A stretch of DNA of 64,000 nt. Origin: MFD04580-c1 sp963702995. Its GTDB lineage: Bacteria; Planctomycetota; Phycisphaerae; Tepidisphaerales; Tepidisphaeraceae. Each line of letters starts with the position of its first letter. Within the stretch, counting starts at the first letter, position 1. This document shows positions 51,615 to 61,642 of the stretch, piece by piece. The stretch spans positions 5,146,001 to 5,210,000 of the forward strand of contig OY969783.1 of NCBI GenBank assembly GCA_963702995.1, written 5' to 3'. Under the pieces are notes generated by a model, which was not told the DNA's origin, ran no database searches, and was given only the letters and a program-made list of their open reading frames with translations. Both the position numbers and the translations under genes were made by a program.

Positions 51615-53140
51615 TTACCGCCGGCCTTGATCGTAGTACCCGCAGTAGTAAAGGAACCGGTTCTGGCTCATCACCGGGATGCCGTATCTGGACGCTTCGG
51701 TGATGACCGACAGGTACGCATCGTGGGCGGCCTTCATTTTGTCGGCCTTAGCCTGGAGGTCGGGCTGGGCCGCTTCTTCCGCTGTCAGCGTCGGCACCTT
51801 CGGCTCGATCCCCATCACGATAAAGTCAACCTCCGGACCGATGTCGTTCGTGAGCTGGGCGCCCCACTGGAGCACGAGCCGCTTGATCGCCGCTGTGTCG
51901 GTCGATTTCGGCTGCTCGTTGTTGCTCAGGTCGAAGTCGCCGTAGACGAGGAACTTGTACTTCGTGTTCTTGTCATAGACGAGGTTCGCGATCAGGTCGC
52001 CCTGAGAGATGACCTGGTTCGGCTCCTGGTGGATGATCCGGCACTCCGACGTGTGGCCGGGGCCGACGCTGATGACCAGGATCGAACCCTTGCCCTTGGG
52101 CAGGTCGCTCTCGTACTTGTCCGCGGCCGCAGCCCCGCTCTTTAGACGAATCGCGTTGATCGCCCGCTGATCGGCATCCGACATCGACTCATTCAGCCCC
52201 GGGATACCGGTGACGCGGTCATACACTTCGAACGTGAGCCCCGGAGCGATCTGATCGCCCGCCCCAAGGTTGATGTAGCAGAGGCCATTGCCGGGCAGGT
52301 TGCTGATGGCGCCATCGGCGACGCGGAGGGCGCTCTGCTTGGTGTCTTTAGCGGTCGGGTACTGCTTATAGACGGCGATCTGGTTGGTCAGCCGCGTGTT
52401 GGATTTGGTGACCGCGGCGAGGTCGGCGTCGCGCTTGGCCAGGTCCGCCGTAGCCGTGACGACCTGCCCCTTGAGCGTCTCGAGCTGTTTGGCCATTTCG
52501 GACACGGCGTTATTCAGCGCGACCCCCTGGGCGCCGCGAAGCTGATCGACATCAGCCTTCACCTTCGCGGTTTCGGCCTTGGCGTCGGCGATTTCCTTGT
52601 CCTTCTCACCAAGCTGGCGCTGGTGGACGCCATCGCGCGAGGCGAGCGTCTCGGCCGCCGCCTTGGCCTGTGCTTCCAACTGAGTTGACTTGTCCTTCAG
52701 GGATTTGGCGACCGACGACCAGGTCGCGAGCGCTTCTTTCAGGCTGGCGGGCCGCGACTTCGCGTACTGTTTGGAAAGCTCTTCGCCGGTCGCCATCAGT
52801 GCGGCCTGCCCGTCCGTGATCGCGGTCTGGGCAGGGGTCGCCGTCCCTTCGATCGCCTTCGCCAGTTCCGTGCTTTGCTGGTTGGCGACGGCGATGACAG
52901 AGGGCAGATTGAGATCGCCGCGCCGCGTCTTCAGCCGATCGTATTCCGGGCTCGCCAGGTCCTGGTCCGTGGCGACTTCGGAATACTTCTTCTGGCCCGT
53001 TCCAGGTCGTCGCGGCTCTTGGTCAACTCGTTGTTGATCGTGAAGCAGAGAATGGTGGGGACCAGCGTCGTGATACAGAGAACGACGACGGTCGTGATAA
53101 GACCTGCACGGGACGCTTGCGGGGGGACGGCGGCGGCCAT
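51615..53140 (-). CDS. Membrane-anchored coiled-coil protein (frame break near 52994)
   Basis: About 508 residues once one lost C in the plus-strand GGCCC run near 52994 is restored; the join runs LERAQKKYSEVATDQDL. N-terminal tail and one membrane helix (residues ~13-34, LITTVVVLCITTLVPTILCF), then ~240 residues of heptad-rich coiled coil, then a globular C-terminal domain (INLGAGDQIAPGLTFEVYDR, GSILVISVGPGHTSECRI). The end (KYKFLVYGDFDLSNNE...LVLQWGAQLTNDIGPEVDFIVMG) has the strand-helix pattern of a BRCT-like fold. Function unknown; similar proteins appear planctomycete-specific. Confidence 0.75.
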
Positions 53141-53312
53141 AGGGGGACCTCCAGGGGTGGAACTTCGGTGCGTGCCCAGGCGTTCAAATCAACCGTTCGG
53201 ATTTAGAAGCCGGTGGACGTCCGGCCAAAAGGAAGGGATCGTCCGACACGGATTCCCGTGAAAAAACGGCGCTCGCGGGACCGCCATCAGCCCGTCCAGC
53301 GCTCGTTGAGTT

Positions 53313-53342
53313 AATGTACCGGCCTGTTATCCATACGGTCAA
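53313..53342 (-). promoter_or_regulatory. Possible promoter of the coiled-coil gene
   Basis: On the minus strand: TTGACC (53342-53337), 18-base spacer, TACATT (53318-53313). Start near 53306 gives a ~165-base leader. The 320-base gap between this gene and divergent polA holds nothing else seen. Confidence 0.45.
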
Positions 53343-53460
53343 GGTTTTCGTTGGTTTGTTCGATTGTCGCCGTACAGCGCGCCGACTGCCGGGTGCTTCG
53401 CTCTCTGCGAATTGATCGCGCGCTCCCGGCGGCCGTAAGATCGCCTCGCCAGACGCCACC

Positions 53461-56411
53461 ATGCCGAAATCCTTCTATATCATCGACGGGCACGCCCAGA
53501 TTTATCGTGCGTATCATGCCCCGTTCCGCGACCTCACCAGCCCGACCGGCGAGCCGACCAAGGCAACGTTCGTGTTCACGCAGCGGATCCTGAACCTGAT
53601 CGACGAGCGCAAGCCGGACTACCTGGCCATGGTGATCGACAGCGGGGACGAAACCGTCTTCCGAAAGGAATTCTTCCCCGAGTACAAGGCGAACCGGGCG
53701 CCTCGACCCGATGACTTTCTTCCGCAGGAGCAGCGGATCCTTCAGATCGTCCGCGACGCCGGCATCCCGATCTTCGCCAAGCCGGGCTTCGAAGCTGACG
53801 ACCTCGTCGCCACCATGGCCCGCAAGCTCTGCAACAAGGGGTATGAAACGTTTATTGTCTCAAATGACAAAGACTTAAGGCAGGTGCTGAACGACTGCAC
53901 CCGCATGTACGACCCGTACGACGGGACCGTGACCGACCCGATCAGCATGGAGGCCAAGCATGGCTATCGCCCCGATCAGGCGGTGGATGTCCAGGCGCTG
54001 ATCGGCGACGCGATCGACAATGTGCCGGGCATCCCCGGCGTCGGCCCGAAGACGGCCGCCAAGCTCATTCATAAATATGGGTCCGCCGAGGCTGTCCTCC
54101 AGCATCTCGATGACCTGACTCCAAAGCTGCGGGAGAACTTTGTCGCCTACGCGGATCGGATCCCCATGGCTCGGCGGCTCGTCACGTTAAAGGACGACGT
54201 CGAGTTCGAATTCGACCCCGAGGCCTGCCGCTTCGCCGGCTTGAACGGCCCGGGCTTGCGCCGCCACTTTGAGGAACTGGCCTTCTGGGGGCTGGTCAAA
54301 CGGCTCGGCCTGCCGGGGGCGGCCGAGCCGCGGCCCGCAGCGGCGCGACGGGATACCGCCCCTTCCGCGCCGGTCGTCGCGGCGCCGACGGCGCGAAAGG
54401 GACCGTCGCGCGCCCCTTTCGGCCCGAGCCTCTTTGGCGACCTCGACAATCCTGTGGCCCCCGTCCCGTCTTCGGAACGGGCGGAGGGGGCGGAGGGGGG
54501 GAGGCTCTGGCCACGGAAGCCGCGGTAAGCGGCGGTGAAGCTGCGACACTTTTTGCCCCGGGCGACCCGGCCGCCGACCTGGAGACCGGGGCGAGCTGCA
54601 AGTACACGCTTGTCCAGACGGACGAGCAGTTCCAGGCGTTCCTCGCCGAGCTTCGAAGCCAGCGGCGATTCGCGTTCGATACCGAAACCGATGCGCTGGG
54701 GGCGATGAACTCCAACCTCGTCGGCATGAGCTTCAGTTGGGGGCCGGGTACCGGCTACTACGTGCCGGTCTGTGGGCCGGCGGGCCAGGCGGTGATCCCG
54801 TGCCAGCGGGCGGTTCGAGGCGATCCGGCCCATCCTGGAGGACGAGGCGATCAAGAAGGTCGGCCATAACATCAAGTACGACCTGCTGGTAATGCGAGTC
54901 GCCGGCGTGACGGTGCGCGGGGTCGAGATGGACTCGATGATCGGGGCGTTCCTCGTCGATGCCGGCCGCCTGCAATACGGGATCGATCGGCTGGCGGCCG
55001 ACGCGCTTCGCTTCCGGAAGGTCGCCACGGTCGAACTGCTGGGCAAGGGGAAGTCCCAGATCAACATGTCCCAGGTGGATCTCCAACGGATCGCATGCTA
55101 CGCCGCGGAGGACGCCGACATCGCCTTGCGCTTGCCGACTGGGTCGAGCCGCAACTGGCCAAACTGCCGGCCGTGAAGAAGCTGGCCGATGACGTTGAGA
55201 TCCCGCTTGTGGATGTCCTGGCCGAGATGGAGTTCAACGGGATCGCGGTGGACCCCGCCATTCTGAAGGAACAGAGCGCCGTCCTGGGGGAACGGGCGGA
55301 GGCGCTGCACCGCAAAATCCAGGAGGCGGCCGGCACCGACATCAACCCCGATTCGCCGAAGCAATTGGCCGAACTGCTGTTCACCAAACTCAAGCTGAAG
55401 GTCGTCAAGCGGACCAAGACCGGCCCGAGCACGGACGTCGAGGTGCTGGAAAAGCTGGCGAGCGTCCACCCGGTGCCGAAGCTGGTGCTCGAGTACCGAA
55501 GCCTGGTGAAGCTCAAGAACACGTACCTGGACAATCTCACCGAATACATCAATCCAAAGACAAAGCGGATCCATGGCAACTTCAACCAGACCGGCGCTGC
55601 GACCGGCCGGTTGAGCATGTCCGACCCCAACCTGCAGAACATCCCGATCCGCACGGACGAAGGGCGACGCATCCGGCTGGCATTCGTTCCCGGGGACCCC
55701 GTTAACAACGTCCTTCTGACGGCCGACTACAGCCAGATCGAACTGCGGATCCTGGCGCACTTCACCGAAGAACCGGCGCTGATGCGTTCGTTCGAGGCCG
55801 ACGAGGACGTCCATCGCACAGTGGCCGCCGAGGTCTTCGGCGTTGCCCCGGATCAGGTCACCCGGGAGCAACGCGGGTACGCGAAGACGATTAACTTCGG
55901 GATCATTTACGGAGTCAGCGCTTTCGGGCTTTCGCGCCGGATTGAAGGCTTGTCGGTGAAGGCCGCGGGAGAATTGATCGCATCGTATAACCGGCGGTTC
56001 CCCCGGATCCAGCACTTCCTCGCGCAGTGCGTGGCGCATGCGCAGGATCATGGGTACGTTGAGACGATCATGGGCCGCCGCCGCCCGCTGCCGGAGATCA
56101 ACAGCGGTGTCATCACGATGCGGAACGCCTCGGAGCGGATGGCGATCAACAGCGTCGTCCAGGGGTCGGCGGCCGACCTCATCAAGATCGCCATGCTCAA
56201 CCTTCACCGCCGGCTGAAGCGCGAGTCCAGCCGATCGAAGATGCTTCTGCAGGTGCACGACGAACTCGTCTTCGAAACCCCGGCCGACGGGGTCGAGGCC
56301 GAAGCCGCGATCGTCCGCGAGGAGATGGTGGCGGCCGGGCGCCAGCTAAAGCTCAAGGTGCCGCTGAAGGTCGAAGCGGGCTGGGCAAAGAACTGGCAGG
56401 AGATCAAGTAG
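53461..56411 (+). CDS. polA: DNA polymerase I (three frame breaks)
   Basis: Three domains are complete if frame is restored. Residues 1-290: 5'-3' exonuclease (YIIDGHAQIYRAYHA, VSNDKDLRQVL, GDAIDNVPGIPGVGPKTAAKLI). Middle: proofreading exonuclease with exo I FDTETDALG, exo II VGHNIKYDLLV and exo III YAAEDADIALRL, all acidic residues kept. C-terminal polymerase: motif A TADYSQIELRILAHF, motif B RGYAKTINFGIIYG, motif C VHDELVFE. Breaks: a run of seven G at 54495-54501 (one lost), near 54811 (one extra or two lost) and near 55130 (one C lost). Corrected length is about 983 residues. The linker at 54330-54560 is Ala/Pro/Gly-rich. The regular pattern of indels in G/C runs points to sequencing error. 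Confidence 0.93.
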
Positions 56412-56504
56412 GGGGGCGATCAGGCCCCCTCCGCACGGCGCAGCCGCGACGGTTGGGGGGTTTATTGGGTGTAGAGGCCTCCACGGGCAGCGTAGACTTA
56501 GACC

Positions 56505-57088
56505 ATGGAACTGGAGCCCTCGTCGAACGATCAAGACGTTCTCCCTGAAAGCGATTCGCGCCCGGCGATGCCCGTGCCGCCGCCGGTGATGCTGCAATCG
56601 GTCGCCGACGTGCGGCTCACCTGCCGCGCAGGGCTGGAGCGGGCGCTGGACGGGCTCTACGTTTCGCTGCTCGAGTTCGAGAGGGATGACGTCCAGCTCC
56701 CGCGGCCGTCGCCCATGCTCGCGAAGGAACGGCCGCGAGTGACGCTCCCGCCGCTGGTGCTGGGGCTGCGAAATGAGGAAGAGCGCGAGGAGCGTCGAGC
56801 GCCGACGATGGCCGAAGCGGCGGTCCGCCGGTACGAGGCGCGGGCCCGGTGTACGCGGCCGCCAACTTTTCGATCCGGTTTGACACGTTGGAGAAACGGT
56901 CCCCCGACTCCGACAGCATGCGGCCGCTCGGGATCGGCATCCGCTCGCTGGGGGAGGCGGAAGCCAAATTGATCGAATCCGGCATTTCGTTCGTCCGCCA
57001 GCGATCGATCAGCCCCGGCTACGAGTCGCTTCTTCTTCAGGACCCGGCGGGCAACTGGCTGGAGCTGATCGAAATTCGACCGGTATGA
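56505..57088 (+). CDS. VOC (glyoxalase-like) family protein (frame break near 56848)
   Basis: The first frame has LYVSLLEFERDDVQL...PPLVLGLRNEEEREERRAP and EAAVRRYEARAR. The next frame continues YAAANFSIRFDTLEKRSPDSDSMRPLGIGIRSLGEAEAKLIESGISFVRQRSISPGYESLLLQDPAGNWLELIEI, a typical VOC strand-helix-strand ending with DPAGNWLEL. One G lost at 56848-56849 restores 194 residues. The N-terminal ~20 residues are not conserved. Could be a glyoxalase, dioxygenase or resistance-type binding protein; metal ligands are uncertain. Confidence 0.72.
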
Positions 57089-57124
57089 CGTGCCGATCGC
57101 ATGCCCGAACGATAGAGTGTCGGC

Positions 57125-57799
57125 GTGTACGCGGGAATCCCGATCATTGGCATTGTCGGCGGGATCGGAAGCGGGAAATCGTTCGTTGCAAAAATCTTCG
57201 GCGAGCTGGGGTGCCTGGTGATCGATTCCGACGCGCAGGCGCGCGCCGCCTACGCCGCCCCCGTTGTTCAAAAGACGCTGCGCGAGTGGTGGGGGGACGC
57301 GGTGTTCAACGCCGACCAGTCGGTGAACCGCGCGGCCATCGCCCGGAAGGTGTTTACGTCGCCGGCGGAGCGCGAACGGCTTGAGGGGCTGATCCACCCG
57401 ATGATCGCCTGTGATCGAGAGCGGGTGATGCGGGCCGCCGTTGGCCGAGGCGAAGGGGCGGCTGAATCATGCCCAGCACAAGAGAGAGCGGCCTCGGACG
57501 CAGCCGATCCGCCAAGGGCGCCGATCGCGTTCGTATGGGACGCCCCCCTGTTGTTCGAAGCGGGGCTAGCCCCTTCTTGCGATCGGATCGTGTTTGTCCA
57601 CGCGCCCCGGGACGTACGCCTGACGCGCGTGGCGCAGGGGCGGGGATGGTCGCCGGAGGAGCTGGAACGCAGAGAAAATTTGCAATGGGGCCTAGACAGG
57701 AAGCGCGATCTATCCGATGATGTCATCACTAATACCGCCGAAGCGGAAGACGTCCGCCGCCAAGTCCGGTCTGTGCTTTCCCGAATTCTCGCTCGATAA
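57125..57799 (+). CDS. coaE: Dephospho-CoA kinase
   Basis: 224 residues from GTG 57125. Last step of coenzyme A synthesis. P-loop GIVGGIGSGKSFVAKIF, then LVIDSDAQARAAY (Asp of the substrate site), RLEGLIHPMI, FVWDAPLLFEAGLAPSCDRIVFVHAP and RRENLQWGLDRKRDLSDDVITNTA. A 25-residue Ala/Glu-rich insert (~105-128) precedes the core. Follows the VOC gene by 36 bases, so likely one transcript. Frame intact. Confidence 0.93.
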   Translation: MYAGIPIIGIVGGIGSGKSFVAKIFGELGCLVIDSDAQARAAYAAPVVQKTLREWWGDAVFNADQSVNRAAIARKVFTSPAERERLEGLIHPMIACDRERVMRAAVGRGEGAAESCPAQERAASDAADPPRAPIAFVWDAPLLFEAGLAPSCDRIVFVHAPRDVRLTRVAQGRGWSPEELERRENLQWGLDRKRDLSDDVITNTAEAEDVRRQVRSVLSRILAR

Positions 57800-58393
57800 T
57801 CGTGCCGCTTCAGCCTATTGTTTCTTCTAAACGGCGGCTCCTCCTGTTGGAGCGCCTCGGTGAGGAGTGCGGCCGGTGGGGTGAGATCGCACGTTCGTTG
57901 AGCCCGCCTGTTCTATTTCCCTGACACGCTTGGCTAACGGGATTGTGGCGCTATTGGCGATTCCGTTGCGGGGTCGAAGCCGTCTGCATCACCGGACCGC
58001 TGCGCGGGCAAAGGTAGCGCCCGTGAAAACTTGAATAAGCCCGCCAACGTTTGTCGGTTGCTCTCAATCATCCACTATCGAATTTGATGACCACGTGACA
58101 GCACAGAGATTACGGCGACGGGCCGCTTGGCTCATCGAAATGGGGCGCTGGGTTGCCGCCGGCGCATTGCAAATGCGGAGGAGCGCGCGGCCCGACCCGT
58201 CGTTGATCGAAACAGAGCGCTCACGACAGCGTCTATGACAAGTGAGTGAGCGTGTGTGACACGCCCGGGTGAATGTGACACGCGTGCATTCGACACGCCC
58301 CACGCGGTAGTTCGCGTCGGCACGACCATGACGGTCCGCCGAAGCAGGGCGATGACGCCCGCTTTCGCTACGGATTCTCGATCCCCCGGGCTG
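57800..58393. other. Long gene-free leader region ahead of rho
   Basis: No convincing gene on either strand. Contains three GACACGC direct repeats (58258-58264, 58277-58283, 58292-58298). The length is unusual for this gene-dense window and may relate to autoregulation of rho. Confidence 0.45.
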
Positions 58394-58402
58394 TGGTATG
58401 AT
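58394..58402 (+). promoter_or_regulatory. Extended -10 element of the rho promoter
   Basis: TGG-TATGAT, matching TGn-TATAAT with one change. Start near 58409 would give a ~135-base leader. No clear -35, as is usual for extended -10 promoters. Confidence 0.45.
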
Positions 58403-58543
58403 CGGCCGGCCGTGCCTTGGGCGCAATCTCATCCCCGGGACGTCTGCGAGCCTGTAAGCCGCTCGGATTGACGTTGATTCTCCCGCACCACTCGACCATC
58501 AAGCCAACAATTAGACCCTTTTACTTTCTGGAGGCCTGACCCA

Positions 58544-60423
58544 ATGGCCAAAACAACCACGACCCGAACCCGTCGAACTCCCCGCGAAACGCCAGCCGCC
58601 GTCGCCGAAGTGGCCACAGCGGCCACCGGCGACGCCCCGGACGCCATCGCCGACCGATCTCCCGCCCCCGCCGAGCCGAAGCCTGCCGCCGAGCGGCCGG
58701 AGCCTCGCGCCGACGCGCCGAGCCCCGCGTTGAACGGGTCGAGCCGCGCATCGAGCGCCCGGACCCCCGGACGGAACGCCCGGAGCCTCGACCCGAGGCT
58801 CGCGCCGAGCGGTCCGAGCCCCGTCCCGAAGCTCGCCCCGACCCGCGCCAGCAGGATCGCCCCGACCCACGCCAGCAGGATCGCCCCGACCCGCGCCAGC
58901 AGGATCGCCCCGACCCGCGCCAGCAGGACCGCAACGATACGCGTCCCGACGGGCGTCACGACCCCCGCCCCGAGCCGCGGGTCGATCGTCCGTTCGTCCG
59001 CCAGGACCGCGGCGATCGTGACAACGGGGGCGGCCGCCCTATTGACAGGGCCGATCGGCCCGAGCCCGTCGTCCGTCGCGAAGAGCCGGCCGCCCCGTCG
59101 GGCCTGTCGGAGGATGTCGCGAGCTTCGACGCCGAAACCAACGCGAAGTACGAACAGGTGAAGGGCGGAAAGCTCTACATCAAGGACTTGCAGACCATGG
59201 ATATCCATGGCCTGCACGAGATCGCCCGCCAGGAGGGGATCCAGGATTACATCGGGCTGAAAAAACAGGATCTGATCTTCCAGATCCTGCGGAGCCGCAT
59301 CCGCCAGAACGGCCTGATGTACGGCGAAGGCGTGCTGGAGATCCTTCCGGACGGCTTCGGTTTCCTCCGCAGCCCCGAGTACAACTACCTTCCCTGCCCG
59401 GACGACATCTACATCAGCCCGAGCCAGATCCGACGCTTCGGCCTGCGGAACGGCCACGTGGTGCAGGGGCAGATCCGCCCGCCCAAGGAATCCGAGCGAT
59501 ACTTCGCCCTGCTCCGCGTGGAAGCGATCAACGGGGAAGACCCCGAGCGCATCACCGACACCGGCAACTTCGAAGACCTCACGCCGCTGCACCCGAACCG
59601 CCGCATCACGCTGGAGGCCGACCCCAAGGACCTCAACATGCGGATCGTGGACCTGGTGACGCCGGTCGGCATGGGGCAACGCATGCTCATCGTCGCGCCG
59701 CCGCGAACGGGCAAGACGGTCCTGCTCCAGAAGATCGCCAACAGCATCAGCAAGAATCACCCCGAGGCGGTCCTGATCATCCTGCTGATCGACGAGCGCC
59801 CGGAAGAAGTGACCGACATGGAGCGCAACACGAAGGCCGAGGTCGTCAGCTCGACGTTTGACGAGCCCGCGTCGCGCCACGTGCAGGTGGCTGAAATGGT
59901 GATCGAGAAGGCCAAGCGCTACACCGAGTTCGGGAAGGACGTCATCATCCTTCTCGACTCCATCACCCGCCTGGCCCGCGCGTACAACACCGAGATCCCG
60001 CACTCCGGCAAGATCCTGTCCGGCGGCGTGGACGCCAACGCCCTGCAGAAGCCCAAGCGCTTCTTCGGCGCCGCCCGTAACATTGAAGAGGGCGGCTCGC
60101 TGACGATCCTGGCGACCGCGCTGATCGACACCGGCAGCAAGATGGACGAAGTGATCTTCGAGGAGTTCAAGGGGACTGGTAACGCCGAGCTTCACCTGGA
60201 CCGCCGCCTGGTGGACCGCCGCACCTACCCCGCGATCGACATCAACGCCTCCGGCACCCGCCGCGAGGAGCTGCTCCTGGACAAGAAGGAGCTGGAGCTG
60301 GTCTACCGCCTCCGCCGCGTCCTGAGCGACATGAACCCCGTCGAAGCCGTTGAGCTGCTCAAGGGCCGCCTGGAAAAGGTCCCCAGCAACGCCCAGTTCC
60401 TGATGTCGATGAACCTGGACTGA
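58544..60423 (+). CDS. rho: Transcription termination factor Rho with long disordered N-terminal region (frame break near 58714)
   Basis: Rho is the hexameric helicase that ends transcription. The conserved protein begins at about 59158: YIKDLQTMDIHGLHEIARQEG, primary RNA site DGFGFLRSPEYNYLPCPDDIY, P-loop APPRTGKTVLLQKIA, Walker B ILLDSITRLARAYN, Q-loop/R-loop SGGVDANALQKPKRFFGAARN. Ahead of it lie ~205 residues, Ala/Thr/Pro-rich then Arg/Asp/Pro-rich, including four tandem copies of RPDPRQQD (24-bp repeats, 58834-58929). One C lost near 58714 connects the two frames and gives 626 residues, versus 419 in E. coli. The Arg-rich region likely binds RNA or drives condensation, as in other Rho proteins with long inserts. 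Confidence 0.93.
58834..58929 (+). repeat. Four tandem 24-bp repeats within rho
   Basis: Units at 58834, 58858, 58882 and 58906, nearly identical, each encoding RPDPRQQD. Copy number may vary between strains. Confidence 0.9.
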
Positions 60424-60507
60424 TTCAGCGTGCGCATTGATCCACGAGCCCCACGACTCCTCCCCGTCCGCAACCGGAGCCCGAATCCGGTCAAGGAGAA
60501 ATCAGTC

Positions 60508-60795
60508 ATGATTACCGGTTGGAGCCCCGCCGGCGGCCTTGACGAGGCCGATCAGGCCTGGTTCGAGAGTGACGCGGCTTCTAACGATCTGGCGATCCGC
60601 GAGATTGACGCGGAGGCGGCGCGGCACGGCCTTGTTCGAGTCAATGAGTATTGGTTGCAGAAGCACCGTGCCGCTGGCGGCACAGTGGTGCGGCGCGGAT
60701 TCTGCTACCGGCCGGAGCCGACCGACCTGGTCCAACGGGTCGAAGATCGTCGGAGCAAGGGTCGGGTGCAATTTTCTCCCGCGTCGCCAGCGTAG
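60508..60795 (+). CDS. Small hypothetical protein
   Basis: 95 residues from ATG 60508, with AAGGAG 8 bases upstream; a longer frame to 60430 lacks a ribosome site. Sequence MITGWSPAGGLDEADQAWFE, then DAEAARHGLVRVNEYWLQKHRAAGG. Soluble, mixed charge, no motif known. It follows rho by 84 bases on the same strand. Function unknown. Confidence 0.6.
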   Translation: MITGWSPAGGLDEADQAWFESDAASNDLAIREIDAEAARHGLVRVNEYWLQKHRAAGGTVVRRGFCYRPEPTDLVQRVEDRRSKGRVQFSPASPA

Positions 60796-60801
60796 GGCGT
60801 G

Positions 60802-60837
60802 TTTCACCACGCCGCTCCACGATGTTGGCGTGGTGGA
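60802..60837. terminator. Hairpin between convergent genes
   Basis: TTTCACCACGCC (60802-60813) pairs with GGCGTGGTGGA (60827-60837) with one mismatch. Lies between the ends of the small hypothetical gene and queE. No T-run, so it may be a repeat and not a terminator. Confidence 0.4.
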
Positions 60838-60890
60838 CCACGCCATACGCTGGAGTTCCTGGTTCGAAGATCTCGGCGGACGCCCACGCC

Positions 60891-61580
60891 TCATGTGCCT
60901 CGGCGATTGCCGTACATCAGAACGTGGAGCCGCGGGCAAAACCGGAAGCCGCGCGATTTGCAAACTTCGCTCAGCCAGGCGGTTCGCGCGCTCAGGATGT
61001 CGGCGTTCACGCCTTCGGGCATGAGCAGCACGTCGGCCGGGGACCAGCCTTTCAGCTGCGCGAGCAGTTCATCGATCTCGGGCAGATCGGCCGGATCGGC
61101 GACGACGAACTTCAACTGGAAATCGGGCGAGGTGTCGATAAAGCGCTGGATCACGGCGACGTTCAGGCGCGCCCGCTCGTGGGCGGCCGCGAAACGGCCG
61201 CCTTCGCGGGCCAGCGGTGTCGAATTGGAGAGCTTCGGCGAGAGCGAGGCGAGATCGATCGGGACTGCTTTGAAGACCGTGGCGGCCGTCTCCACCGTGA
61301 TGTGATATTCCCTCGCCTTTAGCTCCACGCACAGCGCTTCAAAGTCAGCCATGATGACCGGTTCGCCCCCGGTTAGCACCACGTGCCGCGCCGGGTAGGC
61401 CGCCACACGCTCGACGATCAACGCCACGCTCGCCTCCTCCCCCTCCGGGGACCAGCTTGCATACGGCGTATCGCACCAGACGCAACGCAAGTTGCACCCG
61501 CTCGCCCGAACGAAGACCGAGGGGACGCCGGCAAGCTTCCCTTCCCCCTGGATTGAGTAAAAAAGTTCCGAGAGTTTCAT
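60891..61580 (-). CDS. queE: 7-carboxy-7-deazaguanine synthase
   Basis: 229 residues from ATG 61580 (MKLSELFYSIQGEG); upstream in-frame codons are not conserved. Radical SAM enzyme of queuosine synthesis that contracts carboxytetrahydropterin to the deazapurine. The cluster motif is GCNLRCVWCDTPYAS (CX3CX2C), followed by VVLTGGEPVI and the ETAATV block. The opening Y-S-I-Q-G-E-G is typical. It follows the TonB-like gene by 62 bases on the same strand. Confidence 0.94.
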   Translation of the reverse strand: MKLSELFYSIQGEGKLAGVPSVFVRASGCNLRCVWCDTPYASWSPEGEEASVALIVERVAAYPARHVVLTGGEPVIMADFEALCVELKAREYHITVETAATVFKAVPIDLASLSPKLSNSTPLAREGGRFAAAHERARLNVAVIQRFIDTSPDFQLKFVVADPADLPEIDELLAQLKGWSPADVLLMPEGVNADILSARTAWLSEVCKSRGFRFCPRLHVLMYGNRRGT

Positions 61581-61642
61581 CAGGGTATCGTGGCGGCCGC
61601 CGCGGCCGAGGGGACATTGGTATGATGCGCGGGCATCGTCGG

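Noticed and set aside
55098..56258. 386-residue minus-strand open frame
   Set aside because: Antisense to the polymerase domain of polA.
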